A stretch of DNA of 64,000 bases, taken from positions 62,001-126,000 of the forward strand of contig NZ_JADQTO010000027.1 in the NCBI RefSeq assembly GCF_015704865.1, given 5' to 3'. The notes beneath the pieces were generated by a model. The model worked only from the letters and a program-made list of their open reading frames with translations, was not told where the DNA came from and did no database searches. Positions 1 to 9,134 of this stretch are shown here, in pieces (position 1 is the stretch's first letter; the number at the start of each line of letters is the position of its first letter). The translations under genes and the position numbers were made by a program. Source of the stretch: Actinoplanes aureus (GTDB lineage Bacteria; Actinomycetota; Actinomycetes; Mycobacteriales; Micromonosporaceae).

Positions 1-816
1 TCGGGACCAGAAACGCTCGAAGACATTTCGGTGATAACCCACCTCGACCGGATCTTGGACCAATTCGTCCCGAAGGTAGGTCTCCCGGTACAGCACGGCG
101 TCATCGGGGTCGGGGCTGAGGTCGAGCACCGAGAACGCGCCCGAGGAGCCCATCAGAACTCCGGCGTCCATGGGTAGTACCCGGACGTGCATATTGGGCC
201 GGGCGGCCTCGTTCGCCAGGCTCTCGTACTGGTCGGCCGTCACCTGGAGGCCGCCGACCGAGCGCCACAGCACCGACTCGTCGAGAAGCAGCAGGTAGTC
301 CGGCGCACCGTCACGCTGGAAGACGTCGCGCCGGCGGGACAACCGGACGTCCCGCCGGACCCGCCGCTCGTCCTCGGTGAGGCTCTTGTCGAACCACCCG
401 ATCGTGGCGTCCGCGACGGCCGAGGTCTGCAGATGCCCGGGCACCAGGGTGGTCTGATACTCACGGATCGTGGTGGCGGCCAGCTCGAACTGGAGGAGCT
501 GGAGCAACCCGGTCGGCAGGTGTTCGCGATACTCCGGGTTGGTCCAGTACCGCTCGCGGCGGGCGACCCGCGCGTCCTCAGCCAGCGACGCGACGCGCTC
601 CTCGTCCAGGACGCCGTACGTCTCCAGCACCGCACGCAGATCGGTCGGCGAGATGGTGACCTCGCCCAGCTCGATGCGCTGCAGCTTGGAGAGGGACCAG
701 CCGAGGGTCTCGGCGATCTCGTGCTGACTCCTGCCGGTCTCCTCACGGGCGGAGCGGAGCGCGAGCCGGACCCGCCGTCGCGCGACGGCGGGCAGCTCGG
801 TGTGCGCAGCCGCCAT
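1..816 (-). CDS. XRE-family regulator with DUF5753 domain (3' end outside window)
   Basis: Probable DNA-binding regulator. The N-terminus (about residues 10-70) is a Cro/C1-type helix-turn-helix with the pattern RSQHEIAETLGWSLSKLQRIE. The rest matches the DUF5753 ligand/effector-like domain that follows such helices in actinobacteria, with the typical segments LVPGHLQT, VLPMDAG and GAFSVLDL. The ATG at 816 opens the frame and no stop occurs before base 1, so about 272 codons are visible and the C-terminus lies off the left edge. Regulators of this family often sit beside a DUF397 gene; such a gene would lie outside the window. The specific target is unknown. Family call confident, role inferred. 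Confidence 0.85.
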   Translation of the reverse strand, partial: MAAAHTELPAVARRRVRLALRSAREETGRSQHEIAETLGWSLSKLQRIELGEVTISPTDLRAVLETYGVLDEERVASLAEDARVARRERYWTNPEYREHLPTGLLQLLQFELAATTIREYQTTLVPGHLQTSAVADATIGWFDKSLTEDERRVRRDVRLSRRRDVFQRDGAPDYLLLLDESVLWRSVGGLQVTADQYESLANEAARPNMHVRVLPMDAGVLMGSSGAFSVLDLSPDPDDAVLYRETYLRDELVQDPVEVGYHRNVFERFWSR

Positions 817-942
817 GCGATATCCTCACAAAAACGTCGAAAGCCGCGAATCACCCATGACTGCAACATCGCAGATGGCTGTCGCCCATGGCCTGCCGCA
901 CAATACTCCAGGGAACAAACCGGACACCAAACCGGGTCGCCG

Positions 943-1359
943 TCACCGGTCGTGGAACTCCAGGGATCGCACCAGGCCCCGGCAGAACTCGGCGAACTCC
1001 CGCTCGTCCCGGGAGGAGAAGACCTCCACCACCTGACCCCGGTACTCGGCGCGCACCTGCCACCACCGGCGCCGGCGCGGGCGTACGCAGATCGTGCCGT
1101 AGACCACCAGGACCCCGACCAGCAGGGCGGTGAGCAGGATCGAGACCGAGCCCACCACCGGGATCGACACCACGGCCGCGGCCAGGGCGGACACGCCGAA
1201 GACCTGCCGCCCGGAGGCGTCCGGCTCGGGGTCGTGCCGGACGATGTGGACATCGAAGAGCTCCGCCACCAGGAAGCGGCGCCGGACGGTTTGTGCAACC
1301 TCCACGACGCTGTGGGTGATGACGGCTCGCGGACCGCGATAGAAAACCGGCAACTCCAT
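943..1359 (-). CDS. DUF6232 family membrane protein
   Basis: A 138-residue protein of unknown function. The ATG at 1359 is chosen because a GGAGGAGG-like ribosome binding site sits just upstream and the family N-terminus (MELPVFYRGPRAVIT) begins there; a longer reading frame from 1470 adds 37 low-complexity residues. The N-terminal part is a compact beta-rich segment. A hydrophobic stretch around residues 50-80 (VSALAAAVVSIPVVGS and ILLTALLVGVLVVYG) gives one or two membrane passes. The C-terminus resembles a small PH-like tail (WWQVRAEYRGQVVEVF). Next gene on the same strand is the DUF5753 regulator, 126 bases downstream. No function is assigned. Confidence 0.7.
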   Translation of the reverse strand: MELPVFYRGPRAVITHSVVEVAQTVRRRFLVAELFDVHIVRHDPEPDASGRQVFGVSALAAAVVSIPVVGSVSILLTALLVGVLVVYGTICVRPRRRRWWQVRAEYRGQVVEVFSSRDEREFAEFCRGLVRSLEFHDR

Positions 1360-1560
1360 CCCCCTCCTCCCGGATCCAGGACCTCGTCGCCTTAACGCAG
1401 GTTCAGTATGCGGGGACGGTGGTCTATCCGCCAGGCTGCTGACAGCCTTGTAGCTGATAGGCGGATTCACTCACGGATTCATCGTGCGCGCGCGTGTCAA
1501 TGCCGCCCGGATCACAGTTCGTGCCGCATCCTAGGAACCTAGCTATGTCGGGAGGCCACG

Positions 1561-2352
1561 ATGACGATCAATCCGGGCGCCGCCGAGTTCCCGCATCGGC
1601 AGATCGCGACCCAGCTCCGCGAGCGCATCCGGCGAGGTGACTGGCAACCCGGCGAACGGCTGCCGTCCATTCCGGCCATGGCGGAGATGTTCGGCGTCGC
1701 GAAGCAGACCGTGCAGCGCACCGTGGACCAGCTGCGCGTGGAGGGTCTGCTGATCACCAAGCCGGGATCCGGCACGTACGTCCGGGGCACCCGCCGCCGC
1801 CTCAACCGGCTCTCCCGGGGCCGCTACGGTGCACACCGCGGTTACCACGCCGACCTGGCCGCCCGCTACCGCCAGCAGCTCGTGGCGGTGGGCCGGGAAC
1901 CCGCACCGCCCGAGGTGGCGGACGCCTTCGGGGTACGGGACGGCACCGAACTGCTGGTCCGCCGGCACGTGGTCCGTACCGACGAGGCGACGGTCGAGGT
2001 GGGCGCGTCGTGGTTCCGGGTGACCGACACCAGCGGCACCTCCCTGGAGCGGATGGAGGCCTTCGGGCGGCCGCTCTACCAGGAGGCGGAGGAGGTGCTG
2101 GGCCGGCGGTACGCGTCGGCGACGGACACCATCAGCGCCCGGCAGCCCAGCCGGGAGGAGGCCGAGACCCTCCAGATCCGGCCGGACACACCGGTGCTGC
2201 ACCTGCTGCACGTCGCGTTCGACGACACCCGCAAGCCGATCGAGGTGGCCCAGGCGACCTGGCCGGGTCCGATGACCACGCTGACCGAGGAGTACCGCAT
2301 CCCGGCGCCGGCCGCCGAACCCGGCCCGGAACCGGGGTTCGCGCTCGCCTAG
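1561..2352 (+). CDS. GntR-family transcriptional regulator (HutC/UTRA type)
   Basis: A 263-residue regulator. Residues about 10-80 form a GntR winged helix: QIATQLRERIRRGDW, then PSIPAMAEMFGVAKQTVQR and GSGTYVRG. Residues about 95-245 resemble a UTRA effector-binding domain, ending with the characteristic IEVAQATWPG segment. The effector is unknown. GGGAGGC lies a few bases before the ATG. Its stop codon overlaps by four bases the stop of the convergent alpha/beta hydrolase gene. About 200 bases of AT-richer sequence upstream (1360-1560) separate it from the divergent DUF6232 gene and probably hold both promoters. Confidence 0.9.
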   Translation: MTINPGAAEFPHRQIATQLRERIRRGDWQPGERLPSIPAMAEMFGVAKQTVQRTVDQLRVEGLLITKPGSGTYVRGTRRRLNRLSRGRYGAHRGYHADLAARYRQQLVAVGREPAPPEVADAFGVRDGTELLVRRHVVRTDEATVEVGASWFRVTDTSGTSLERMEAFGRPLYQEAEEVLGRRYASATDTISARQPSREEAETLQIRPDTPVLHLLHVAFDDTRKPIEVAQATWPGPMTTLTEEYRIPAPAAEPGPEPGFALA

Positions 2353-3701
2353 ACCTGGGCCAGCAGCGTGCGCAGGGTGGCGGCGAAGCGGTCCGGCTCC
2401 TCGAACATGGCGCGATGGCCGGCGCCGGGCAGCACTTCCAGGCGCTTGGCCGGGGCGGCCAGGGCGGCGTACCACTCGTCGAAGAGGACCGACAGGCCGC
2501 GCATCTCGTTCCCGCCCTGGATGAAGTAGGCGGGCACGACCAGGCGCGGCACGTCGCGGCGCAGGTCGGTGTCCTGCATGCGCGGGTACAGCACGCTCCA
2601 GGTGTCCATGATCGCGGTCAGCGTGTGTGCCTTGTGGAGCAGCGTGTACTCCGGGACGCCGATCTCGAACGCGGGCGGCTTCTGGTCGTACGCCTCGCTC
2701 TCGTGGAGCAGGAAGGGCTCGTAGCCCCAGAAATCCGCGTACGGCGGCGGGCCCTGCTCGGAGAGCCGGGTGACCACGTCGTCGCGGCCGGACGACTTGG
2801 CCCAGGCCAGGATGTCGGTGTAGAAGAGCTGGTCGCTGGCGCGCAGGTCGACGGCCTGGCCGGTGCCGACGTAGGCGCGGTACTTCTGCGGCGCGCGGTG
2901 CGCGGCGAGGGCGCCGGGGATCGAGCCGCCGGAGAACGCGAGCAGGTGGATCCGGTCCTGGTGGAAGCGGGTGCGCAGGTAATCGGTAACGGTCAGGATG
3001 TCCGCGACCGTACTGTCCACGGTGACCCGGCCGGCCGGGTCCAGCTCCGGATAGGACGCACCGCCGCCGCGGCGGTCCAGGGTGGCGACCACGAAGTCCT
3101 GTTCCAGGGCGGCCAGGTGACGGCGCATCGCACCGGTCTCCGAGCCGCCGGGTGTGCCGGGGACGAAGAGCAGCACCGGGCGGGTGGTGTCGGCGCCACG
3201 GATCAGCACGCCGAGGCCGCTCACCGAGGTCAGCTCGGCGACGCCGCCGGGGATCGCGGCGGTCCGGGCCGGAACGGCCACCGCGACGGTGACGGCGAGC
3301 AGCGCGGCGGTGGCCAGGGCGATCGGGATCCGGCGGCGCGGGCCGGCTCCGTACGCCGCACCGATCGCCATCGGCAGCAGCGACAGCAGGCCGTGCACAC
3401 CCCGGCCGGAGAGCAACGCGACGAGACCGAACGCGCTGAGGTGCGGGGCGTCGACCGAAGGGCCGGTGATCGGGAGGCGGGTGAGTTCGAGCGCGGCGGC
3501 GTACGCCAGCGGGGTGGTGATGATCGCCCAGCGCGAGCGCGTCACCCGGCCGGCGGCGAGGCCCACGGCCGCGCTGATCACGATGGACCAGAGCGCCTGA
3601 GCGTTGGTGAGCGGGCCGCGCGGCGTCCAGAGTGCGGCGGCGGCACCCCAGCCGGCCGCCAGCAGGACGGACGCACCGATGCGGAACCAGGTCGATGTCA
3701 T
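2349..3701 (-). CDS. Alpha/beta hydrolase with N-terminal membrane domain
   Basis: A 450-residue hydrolase. The first about 150 residues hold four or five hydrophobic segments, suggesting membrane anchoring. The rest is an alpha/beta hydrolase fold: VLLFVPGTPGG (oxyanion-hole region), VVATLDRRGGG, the nucleophile elbow AFSGGS (G-x-S-x-G-like with S as nucleophile), and a late histidine in PGAGHRAMFEEP. This resembles the proline iminopeptidase/epoxide hydrolase group, but the substrate cannot be read from sequence. The ATG at 3701 was preferred to an upstream start at 3884, which adds a 61-residue low-complexity leader crossing the intergenic region. It is divergent from the histidine kinase at 3811. 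Confidence 0.8.
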   Translation of the reverse strand: MTSTWFRIGASVLLAAGWGAAAALWTPRGPLTNAQALWSIVISAAVGLAAGRVTRSRWAIITTPLAYAAALELTRLPITGPSVDAPHLSAFGLVALLSGRGVHGLLSLLPMAIGAAYGAGPRRRIPIALATAALLAVTVAVAVPARTAAIPGGVAELTSVSGLGVLIRGADTTRPVLLFVPGTPGGSETGAMRRHLAALEQDFVVATLDRRGGGASYPELDPAGRVTVDSTVADILTVTDYLRTRFHQDRIHLLAFSGGSIPGALAAHRAPQKYRAYVGTGQAVDLRASDQLFYTDILAWAKSSGRDDVVTRLSEQGPPPYADFWGYEPFLLHESEAYDQKPPAFEIGVPEYTLLHKAHTLTAIMDTWSVLYPRMQDTDLRRDVPRLVVPAYFIQGGNEMRGLSVLFDEWYAALAAPAKRLEVLPGAGHRAMFEEPDRFAATLRTLLAQV

Positions 3702-3810
3702 GGCAGCGAGGATCGGCCCCGGCGGCGGGACCGCGCACCGGCCGGCGGAACCGGGGCGGACCCTACTTTGGTAGGTGCCGTGCTTCGCGCGTACCTCATA
3801 GGCTGCGCTC

Positions 3811-4968
3811 ATGCTCTTCGCCCTGCTGGTGCCCGACCCCGGCAGTGCTCGGGCGGCCGCGCGCGACCGCCTGGCGGACGCCATCGCGATCGCGCTGGCC
3901 CTCGCCTACGGATCGCTCATGGTCGCGCTGGGCGACGCCACCCGGCCCGGCGCGTTCCTGCCCTGGCCGGCCGACATCGCGGCCGGGCTGGCCTGCACCG
4001 CCGCGTTGCTGCTGCGGCGCCGGCATCCGCTCGGCGTGACCGTCGCGCTGCTGCCGTTCGGCGCGGTGTCCGTGATGGCGACCGGGGCGATCACGCTGGC
4101 GCTGTTCACCGCCGCGATCCGGTTCCGTCCGCCGCTGTTGCTGCTGCTCGGAGCCGCGAACGTCGCCACCGCGAGCATCTACTACCTGCTGCACGACCGG
4201 CCGGCCTACGAGATCTGGGTGGACTTCGTGATGCGCGGGGTGATCACCGCGGCGGCGCTCGGCTGGGGCCTGTTCATGCAGGCCTACCGCCGGCTCACCG
4301 CGTCGCTGCGCGAGCAGGCCGCCCGACTGGAGGCCGAGCAGGAACTGCGCGAGGACCGCGCCCGGCTCACCGAGCGGGCCCGGATCGCCCGCGAGATGCA
4401 CGACGTCCTCGCCCACCGGATGTCGCTGATCAGCCTGCACGCCGGCGCCCTCGAGGTGCGTTCGGAGGTCTCCGCCGAGGAGCTGAGCATCGCGGCGGGA
4501 GCGATCCGCGGCTCGGCGCACGAGGCCCTCGAGGAACTGCGGGCGGTGGTCGGTGTGCCGAGCGGGCGGCCGGAGCCGCCGCAGCCCGGCCTCGCGGACA
4601 TGGCCGGCCTGGTGGAGAGCGCGCGGGCGGCGGGCATGGCGGTGGACTACGCGAGCGCGGTGCCGCCGGACGGACCGCCCGTGGTGCTCGGGCGCACGGC
4701 GTACCGGATCGTCCAGGAGGGCCTGACCAACGCACGCAAGCACGGTGCGGGGCCGGCCGCGTCGGTGCGCCTGGCCGGCAGCGCCGGTCGCGGCCTGCGG
4801 ATCACCATCATCAACCCCCTTTCCGGTACGCGTGAAGCGCCCGCTGCCGGTGGCGGTGCGGGGCTGGTCGGCATCGGGGAGCGGGTGGCGCTCGCCGGCG
4901 GACAGGTCCGGTACGGCTCCTCGCGCGGGGAGTTCCGGCTGGAGGCCGAGTTGCCGTGGCCGGCGTGA
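3811..4968 (+). CDS. NarL-type sensor histidine kinase
   Basis: A 385-residue membrane sensor kinase. About five hydrophobic segments occupy residues 20-155. A short coiled coil (EQAARLEAEQELREDRARL) leads to the HisKA_3 dimerisation helix ARIAREMHDVLAHRMS, with the phospho-accepting histidine at about residue 197. The HATPase region shows the N-box (EGLTNARKHG) and G-box (GAGLVGIGERVALAGG). It phosphorylates the response regulator encoded next, whose start overlaps by 13 bases. The signal is unknown. This is the first of three kinase/regulator pairs of the same architecture within 14 kb. Confidence 0.92.
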   Translation: MLFALLVPDPGSARAAARDRLADAIAIALALAYGSLMVALGDATRPGAFLPWPADIAAGLACTAALLLRRRHPLGVTVALLPFGAVSVMATGAITLALFTAAIRFRPPLLLLLGAANVATASIYYLLHDRPAYEIWVDFVMRGVITAAALGWGLFMQAYRRLTASLREQAARLEAEQELREDRARLTERARIAREMHDVLAHRMSLISLHAGALEVRSEVSAEELSIAAGAIRGSAHEALEELRAVVGVPSGRPEPPQPGLADMAGLVESARAAGMAVDYASAVPPDGPPVVLGRTAYRIVQEGLTNARKHGAGPAASVRLAGSAGRGLRITIINPLSGTREAPAAGGGAGLVGIGERVALAGGQVRYGSSRGEFRLEAELPWPA

Positions 4969-5633
4969 GTGATTTCGAGCGGCCGATCCGGCTCGCCATC
5001 GTGGACGACGATCCCCTGGTCCGGGCCGGTCTGCGGATCCTGGTCGGCGGCTCGCCGGACATCGAGGTGGTGGCCGAGGCCGGCGACGGCGCGCAGGCGG
5101 TCACGGTGGCCGGCGCGCACTGGCCGGACGTGATGCTGATGGACATCCGGATGCCGGAGGTGGACGGGCTGGTCGCCACCCGCCGGATCCGCGGGCGCCC
5201 GGGCGCGCCGCAGGTGATCGTGCTGACCACGTTCGACGCCGACGAGTACGTGCTCGAGGCGTTACGCGGCGGGGCCAGCGGTTTCCTGCTCAAGGACACC
5301 CCGCCGCGGGAGATCCTGGCCGCCGTGCGCAGCGTGGCGTCCGGAGCGGCGAGCCTCTCCCCCACCGTGATCCGCCGGCTGATCGACCACGTCGCCGACC
5401 CCGAGGCGGGCACCCGCCGGGCCCGCGCCCGCGGCCGGCTGGCGGTGCTGACCGACCGGGAACGCGAGGTGGCGCTCCTGGTCGGGCACGGCCGGTCGAA
5501 CGCCGAGATCGGCGCCGGCCTGCGGATGAGCCTGCCGACGGTGAAAGGGCACGTCTCCCGGCTGCTGACGAAGCTGGACCTGAACAACCGGGTGCAGATC
5601 GCCCTGCTGGTGCACGACGCCGAACTGATCTGA
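4956..5633 (+). CDS. LuxR/NarL-family response regulator
   Basis: A 225-residue response regulator, partner of the preceding kinase. The receiver domain spans about residues 10-130 with acidic pocket VDDD and phospho-acceptor D63 in LMDIRMP. The C-terminal HTH runs from LTDREREVALLVGHGRSNAEI to VKGHVSRLLTKLDLNNRVQ. GTG at 4956 is preceded by GGAGG ten bases away. GTG at 4965 would give a four-base GTGA overlap with the kinase stop and is an alternative start, three residues shorter. A strong hairpin follows directly after the stop. Confidence 0.92.
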   Translation: MAGVSDFERPIRLAIVDDDPLVRAGLRILVGGSPDIEVVAEAGDGAQAVTVAGAHWPDVMLMDIRMPEVDGLVATRRIRGRPGAPQVIVLTTFDADEYVLEALRGGASGFLLKDTPPREILAAVRSVASGAASLSPTVIRRLIDHVADPEAGTRRARARGRLAVLTDREREVALLVGHGRSNAEIGAGLRMSLPTVKGHVSRLLTKLDLNNRVQIALLVHDAELI

Positions 5634-5636
5634 AGC

Positions 5637-5678
5637 GGACCGGGCGCCGCATCGCCCCCCGATGCCGGCGTCCGGTCC
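5637..5678. terminator. Bidirectional hairpin terminator
   Basis: Arms at about 5637-5654 and 5660-5678 pair over 18 positions with one G-T wobble and one bulged base. It lies between two convergent genes ending at 5633 and 5694. There is no clear U-run, as is common in high-GC actinobacteria. Confidence 0.6.
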
Positions 5679-5693
5679 ACTGCCCCGCTGAGG

Positions 5694-6965
5694 TCAGGCC
5701 GGAGCGGGTGCCGGAGTGGCCGCCGGCGCGGCCGGGGCGGGCAGGCGGCGCAGGTCGCGGGCGATCAGGCCGAAACCGGCGAGCAGCAGCAGCGGCCCGG
5801 TCACCCCGATCGGGCCGAGCCCGAGGCCGAGGAAGGCGGCGATACCGGCGACCACGAGCGCCGCGGTCCACCAGCGGGTCACCCGGCTCACCGCGGCGCC
5901 CACCGCCACCGCGATCAGTCCGAGCAGGCTGAGCAGCATGCCGGGCATCGCCCAGCCGAAGGTGAACGCCGCGTACCCGCCCAGGGTCTCGCTCACCCGG
6001 TCGGCGGTGGCCGCGTCCAGCACCTGCCGGGCCGCCAGGTCCGCGGAGTCGCCCACCATCAGCCCGCTGAAGTTGATCAGCGCGAGAACGGTGATCCCGG
6101 CCGCCACCTGGGTGAACCGGTTGGCCCGGGCCGCCACGGCGAGCACCGCGGGCACGAACAGGATCCAGGCGAAGTGCAGGAACAGGGCGCTCACCTGGGT
6201 CTGCACCGGCTTGGCCACGCTGTCCGCGAGGTCGCCGGACCAGTCCGGCACGGTCGCCATGCCGATCGCGAACGAGAGCGGTGCGGCGTACAGGGCGAAC
6301 TGACCGAATCCGCGGCGGAAGGCGCCGAAGGTGTCCGGCTCCGGCTCGGCGGGGGCCGGCCGCGGGCGTACCAGCCGCCAGGCCGCGGCACCGTAGGCAC
6401 CGATCATGACGATCGGGCCGAGCAGGCAGAGCGGCACCGGCGAGATCGCGAACGCCAGGTAGAGCGCCATGCCCAGCAGCGCGGCGCCGGCGGTCCACCA
6501 GTCGATCACCCGTCCGCGGGCGGCCGCGATCGGGGTGAGGATGAGCGACAGGCCCCAGCCGATCAGGCCCGGCCATTGCCAGCCGGCGACCGTCACGCTC
6601 ATCGCCAGGAACTTCTCGTCGACCGCCTGCACCTGCGCGTCCGGCAGGGTCTGCTCCAGGGCGAGCAGGACGAAGTCGTTCGCCATCAGCGCCGAGAAGG
6701 TGGCCAGGCCGACGATCACCGCTATCCAGGCGATCCGGGCGAGCACGGCGCCGCGCTGCCGGATCGGCGCCAGCAGGCCGAGCAGACCGGGTACGAACAG
6801 CACCCAAGCCCAGTGCAGCAGGATCGAGTGTGCCTGCACCGCGTCCGGGTGCTGGCGGTAGATCCCGTACTGCTCCGGGATGCCGAGCGCCGGGTCCACC
6901 CCGGTCGCCACGGCCAGTGCGATCGGCGCGGCCACCAGGCTCGCGGCCGCTGCTTTACGCCACAT
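5694..6965 (-). CDS. Multi-pass membrane protein with internal duplication
   Basis: A 423-residue integral membrane protein with about ten hydrophobic segments. Two halves are related. LLHWAWVLFVPGLLGLLA (about residues 50-67) matches LFLHFAWILFVPAVLAVA (about 250-267). FSALMANDFVLLALEQTLPD matches FSGLMVGDSADLAARQVLD. In each half a WWTA segment follows (VIDWWTAGAA and VTRWWTAALV). The C-terminus is an Ala/Pro tail. I do not recognise the family. It is divergent from the second two-component system, whose kinase starts 164 bases away, so a role in that system's sensing or output is possible but only inferred from position. Confidence 0.75.
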   Translation of the reverse strand: MWRKAAAASLVAAPIALAVATGVDPALGIPEQYGIYRQHPDAVQAHSILLHWAWVLFVPGLLGLLAPIRQRGAVLARIAWIAVIVGLATFSALMANDFVLLALEQTLPDAQVQAVDEKFLAMSVTVAGWQWPGLIGWGLSLILTPIAAARGRVIDWWTAGAALLGMALYLAFAISPVPLCLLGPIVMIGAYGAAAWRLVRPRPAPAEPEPDTFGAFRRGFGQFALYAAPLSFAIGMATVPDWSGDLADSVAKPVQTQVSALFLHFAWILFVPAVLAVAARANRFTQVAAGITVLALINFSGLMVGDSADLAARQVLDAATADRVSETLGGYAAFTFGWAMPGMLLSLLGLIAVAVGAAVSRVTRWWTAALVVAGIAAFLGLGLGPIGVTGPLLLLAGFGLIARDLRRLPAPAAPAATPAPAPA

Positions 6966-7129
6966 GATTGTTTCCTCCCCCTCGGTGTTTCTTCAACCGG
7001 CGGGAACGTTACGAACGCGGGGCGGGGGCGTCGCCCGTACCGGGAGTGATCCGGCCTCCCCCGCGCGGCGGACGGCCGATCATCCTGGGGGTGGGTCCGG
7101 CCGGCCGGGCCGGGCCGTACCGTCGACGC

Positions 7130-8308
7130 GTGTTACGGCAACAGCTCAGACGGATCCGCCGCACCGACGTGGCGGTGGCCGCCGGATTCACGGCGTTCGC
7201 GGTGGTCGAGGAACAGCTCATCCGGATGCCGGGGAACTGGTGGCCGTACGCGCTGGCCGGCTACACCCTGCTGATCCTCATCCGCCGGCTGATACCGCTG
7301 CTGGCGATGATCCCGCACGGGTTCGTGGTGCTGAGCGTGTTCTACGTCGAGACGACCATCGACGGCGAGAAGACCGTGAACTTCCGGCTCTGGCAGGTGG
7401 TCGCGATGGTCGTCTGCGCGTACACGGTCGGCCGCTGGGAACCGCCGTTCGGGCCGGACCGCCGGATCACCCACCGGGGCGCGGCCGGCGCGCTGCTGAT
7501 CCTGGGGACGGTGGCGATGTACAACCACGAGAACCCGGGCGACCCGATGGCGAACATCTTCTTCCCGCTGGCGCCGTACGTGCTCGGGATCGTGGTCTCG
7601 GTGCAGGCCCGGCGGCTCGCCGACGCGGCCGGGGTACGGGCCGAGTTCCGCGAGCGGCAGGCCCGGGAGGCGGTCACCGAGGAGCGGGTGCGGATCGCCC
7701 GCGAGCTGCACGACATGGTGGCGCACAGCGTGACCGTCATGGTGATCCAGGCCGGGGTGGTGCGCCGCCGGCTCGACGCCGGTCTGCCGGTGGACCCGCA
7801 GCTGTTGCAGTACATCGAATCGGCCGGGCGGGACGCGGTTACCGAACTGCGCCGTACGCTCGGGCTGTTGCGCGGCGACGGCGACGGCACCGCCCAGCCG
7901 CCGGTCGGTCTGGACCGCCTCGACGACCTGGTGGGGCAGGTCCGGGAAGCGGGTCTCGCGGTGACCGTGCGCCGCGGCGGTGAGCCGGTGCCGCTGCTGC
8001 CGGCGGTGGACGTGTCGGCGTACCGGATCGTCCAGGAGGCCCTGACCAACGTGCTGAAACACGCGCACGCGGCGTCGGCCGAGCTCACCGTGGACTACCG
8101 GGCCGACGGCCTGCACCTGGGCGTGGTGAACGACGGGCCACCGGCCGCTCCGTCGTCCGGCGGAGGGCAGGGGCTGATCGGGATGCGCGAACGGGTCACC
8201 CTGTTCGGCGGGGACCTGCACGCGGGTCCGCGACCGCCGGGCGGGTTCGCCGTGGAGGCGCGGCTGCCGGTTCTGCCCGCCGCCGTCCGGGACGGTGCGG
8301 CCCGGTGA
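7130..8308 (+). CDS. NarL-type sensor histidine kinase
   Basis: A 392-residue sensor kinase from GTG at 7130; the frame stays open upstream to 6968 but that part reads as low-complexity leader over the divergent promoter region. Four or five hydrophobic segments occupy residues 10-150. The HisKA_3 helix RIARELHDMVAHSVTVM carries the phospho-accepting histidine at about residue 194. The N-box is QEALTNVLKHAH and the G-box GQGLIGMRERVTLFGG. The start of the response regulator gene overlaps its stop by four bases (GTGA), indicating translational coupling. The inducing signal is unknown. Confidence 0.9.
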   Translation: MLRQQLRRIRRTDVAVAAGFTAFAVVEEQLIRMPGNWWPYALAGYTLLILIRRLIPLLAMIPHGFVVLSVFYVETTIDGEKTVNFRLWQVVAMVVCAYTVGRWEPPFGPDRRITHRGAAGALLILGTVAMYNHENPGDPMANIFFPLAPYVLGIVVSVQARRLADAAGVRAEFRERQAREAVTEERVRIARELHDMVAHSVTVMVIQAGVVRRRLDAGLPVDPQLLQYIESAGRDAVTELRRTLGLLRGDGDGTAQPPVGLDRLDDLVGQVREAGLAVTVRRGGEPVPLLPAVDVSAYRIVQEALTNVLKHAHAASAELTVDYRADGLHLGVVNDGPPAAPSSGGGQGLIGMRERVTLFGGDLHAGPRPPGGFAVEARLPVLPAAVRDGAAR

Positions 8309-8961
8309 CGATCAGTGTGGTGATCGCCGACGACCAGCGGATGCTGCGGGCCGGTCTGCGCATGGTGATCGAGACCGAGCCGGACATGAACGTGATCGGC
8401 GAGGCGAGCGACGGCACCGAGGCGGTGGCGGTGGCCCGGCGGCTGCGGCCGGACGTGGTGCTGATGGACATCGCCATGCCCCGGCAGGACGGGCTGACGG
8501 CCACCCGGACGCTGCTGAGTGCTCCGGATCCGCCCCGGGTCATCGTGCTGACCACGTTCGACTCGGACGAGAACCTGTACCGGGCGCTCCAGGCCGGGGC
8601 CAGCGGGTTCCTGCTCAAGGTCTCGTCGCCGGAGCATCTGATCACGGCGATCCGGGTGGTGGCGGCCGGCGAGGCGCTGCTGGACCCGGCGGTGACCACG
8701 CGGGTCATCTCGGCGTTCGCCGGGCGGCCCGGTCCGGTGCCGCCGCCGGAACTGGGCGAGCTGACGCCGCGCGAGGTGGACGTATTACGGCTGATGGCGC
8801 GCGGCATGTCGAACGGGGAGATCGCCGCGGCGCTCACCGTCGGCGAGGCGACCGTCAAGACGCACGTGGCGCGGGTGCTGATGAAACTCGGGCTGCGAGA
8901 TCGGGTGCAGGCGGTGGTCTACGCGTACGAGTCGGGGCTGGTCCGCGCCGGCGGCGGCTGA
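8305..8961 (+). CDS. LuxR/NarL-family response regulator
   Basis: A 218-residue regulator paired with the upstream kinase. The receiver domain has the acidic pair in VVIADDQ and phospho-acceptor D55 in VLMDIAMP, with conserved T and K (VLTTFDSDENLY; GFLLKVSSP). The LuxR-type HTH covers about residues 150-210 (LTPREVDVLRLMARGMSNGEI, VKTHVARVLMKLGLRDRVQ). It starts with GTG inside the kinase stop region. Output genes cannot be named. The neighbouring small secreted protein gene is convergent, 173 bases away. Confidence 0.92.
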   Translation: MTISVVIADDQRMLRAGLRMVIETEPDMNVIGEASDGTEAVAVARRLRPDVVLMDIAMPRQDGLTATRTLLSAPDPPRVIVLTTFDSDENLYRALQAGASGFLLKVSSPEHLITAIRVVAAGEALLDPAVTTRVISAFAGRPGPVPPPELGELTPREVDVLRLMARGMSNGEIAAALTVGEATVKTHVARVLMKLGLRDRVQAVVYAYESGLVRAGGG

Positions 8962-9134
8962 CGAAAGAATCCTTATTCCGGCCGGGCTCAGATATGTCCG
9001 GCGATTCCGTCGGCCGCTGTGCCGCCGCTTAGTGAGAAAGGCCGGGCCCGGGACGCCTGATCGCGTCCCGGGCCCGGGCTACCTGCTGGTCCGGTGGAGG
9101 CCCGGAGATCCCGGGCCGGTACACCGAAGGTGAC

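Noticed and set aside
1543..3738. Very long minus-strand open frame opposite the GntR and through the hydrolase genes
   Set aside because: Arg/Pro/Ala-rich translation without motifs, shadowing two genes with clear domain signatures; a typical GC-rich artefact.
2010..4835. 941-codon plus-strand open frame
   Set aside because: Crosses the GntR end, the convergent hydrolase and the kinase in another frame; low-complexity composition, no family motifs.
5290..6807. 505-codon minus-strand frame
   Set aside because: Antisense to the response regulator and out of frame with the membrane protein at 5694-6965; composition is Arg/Gly/Pro shadow.
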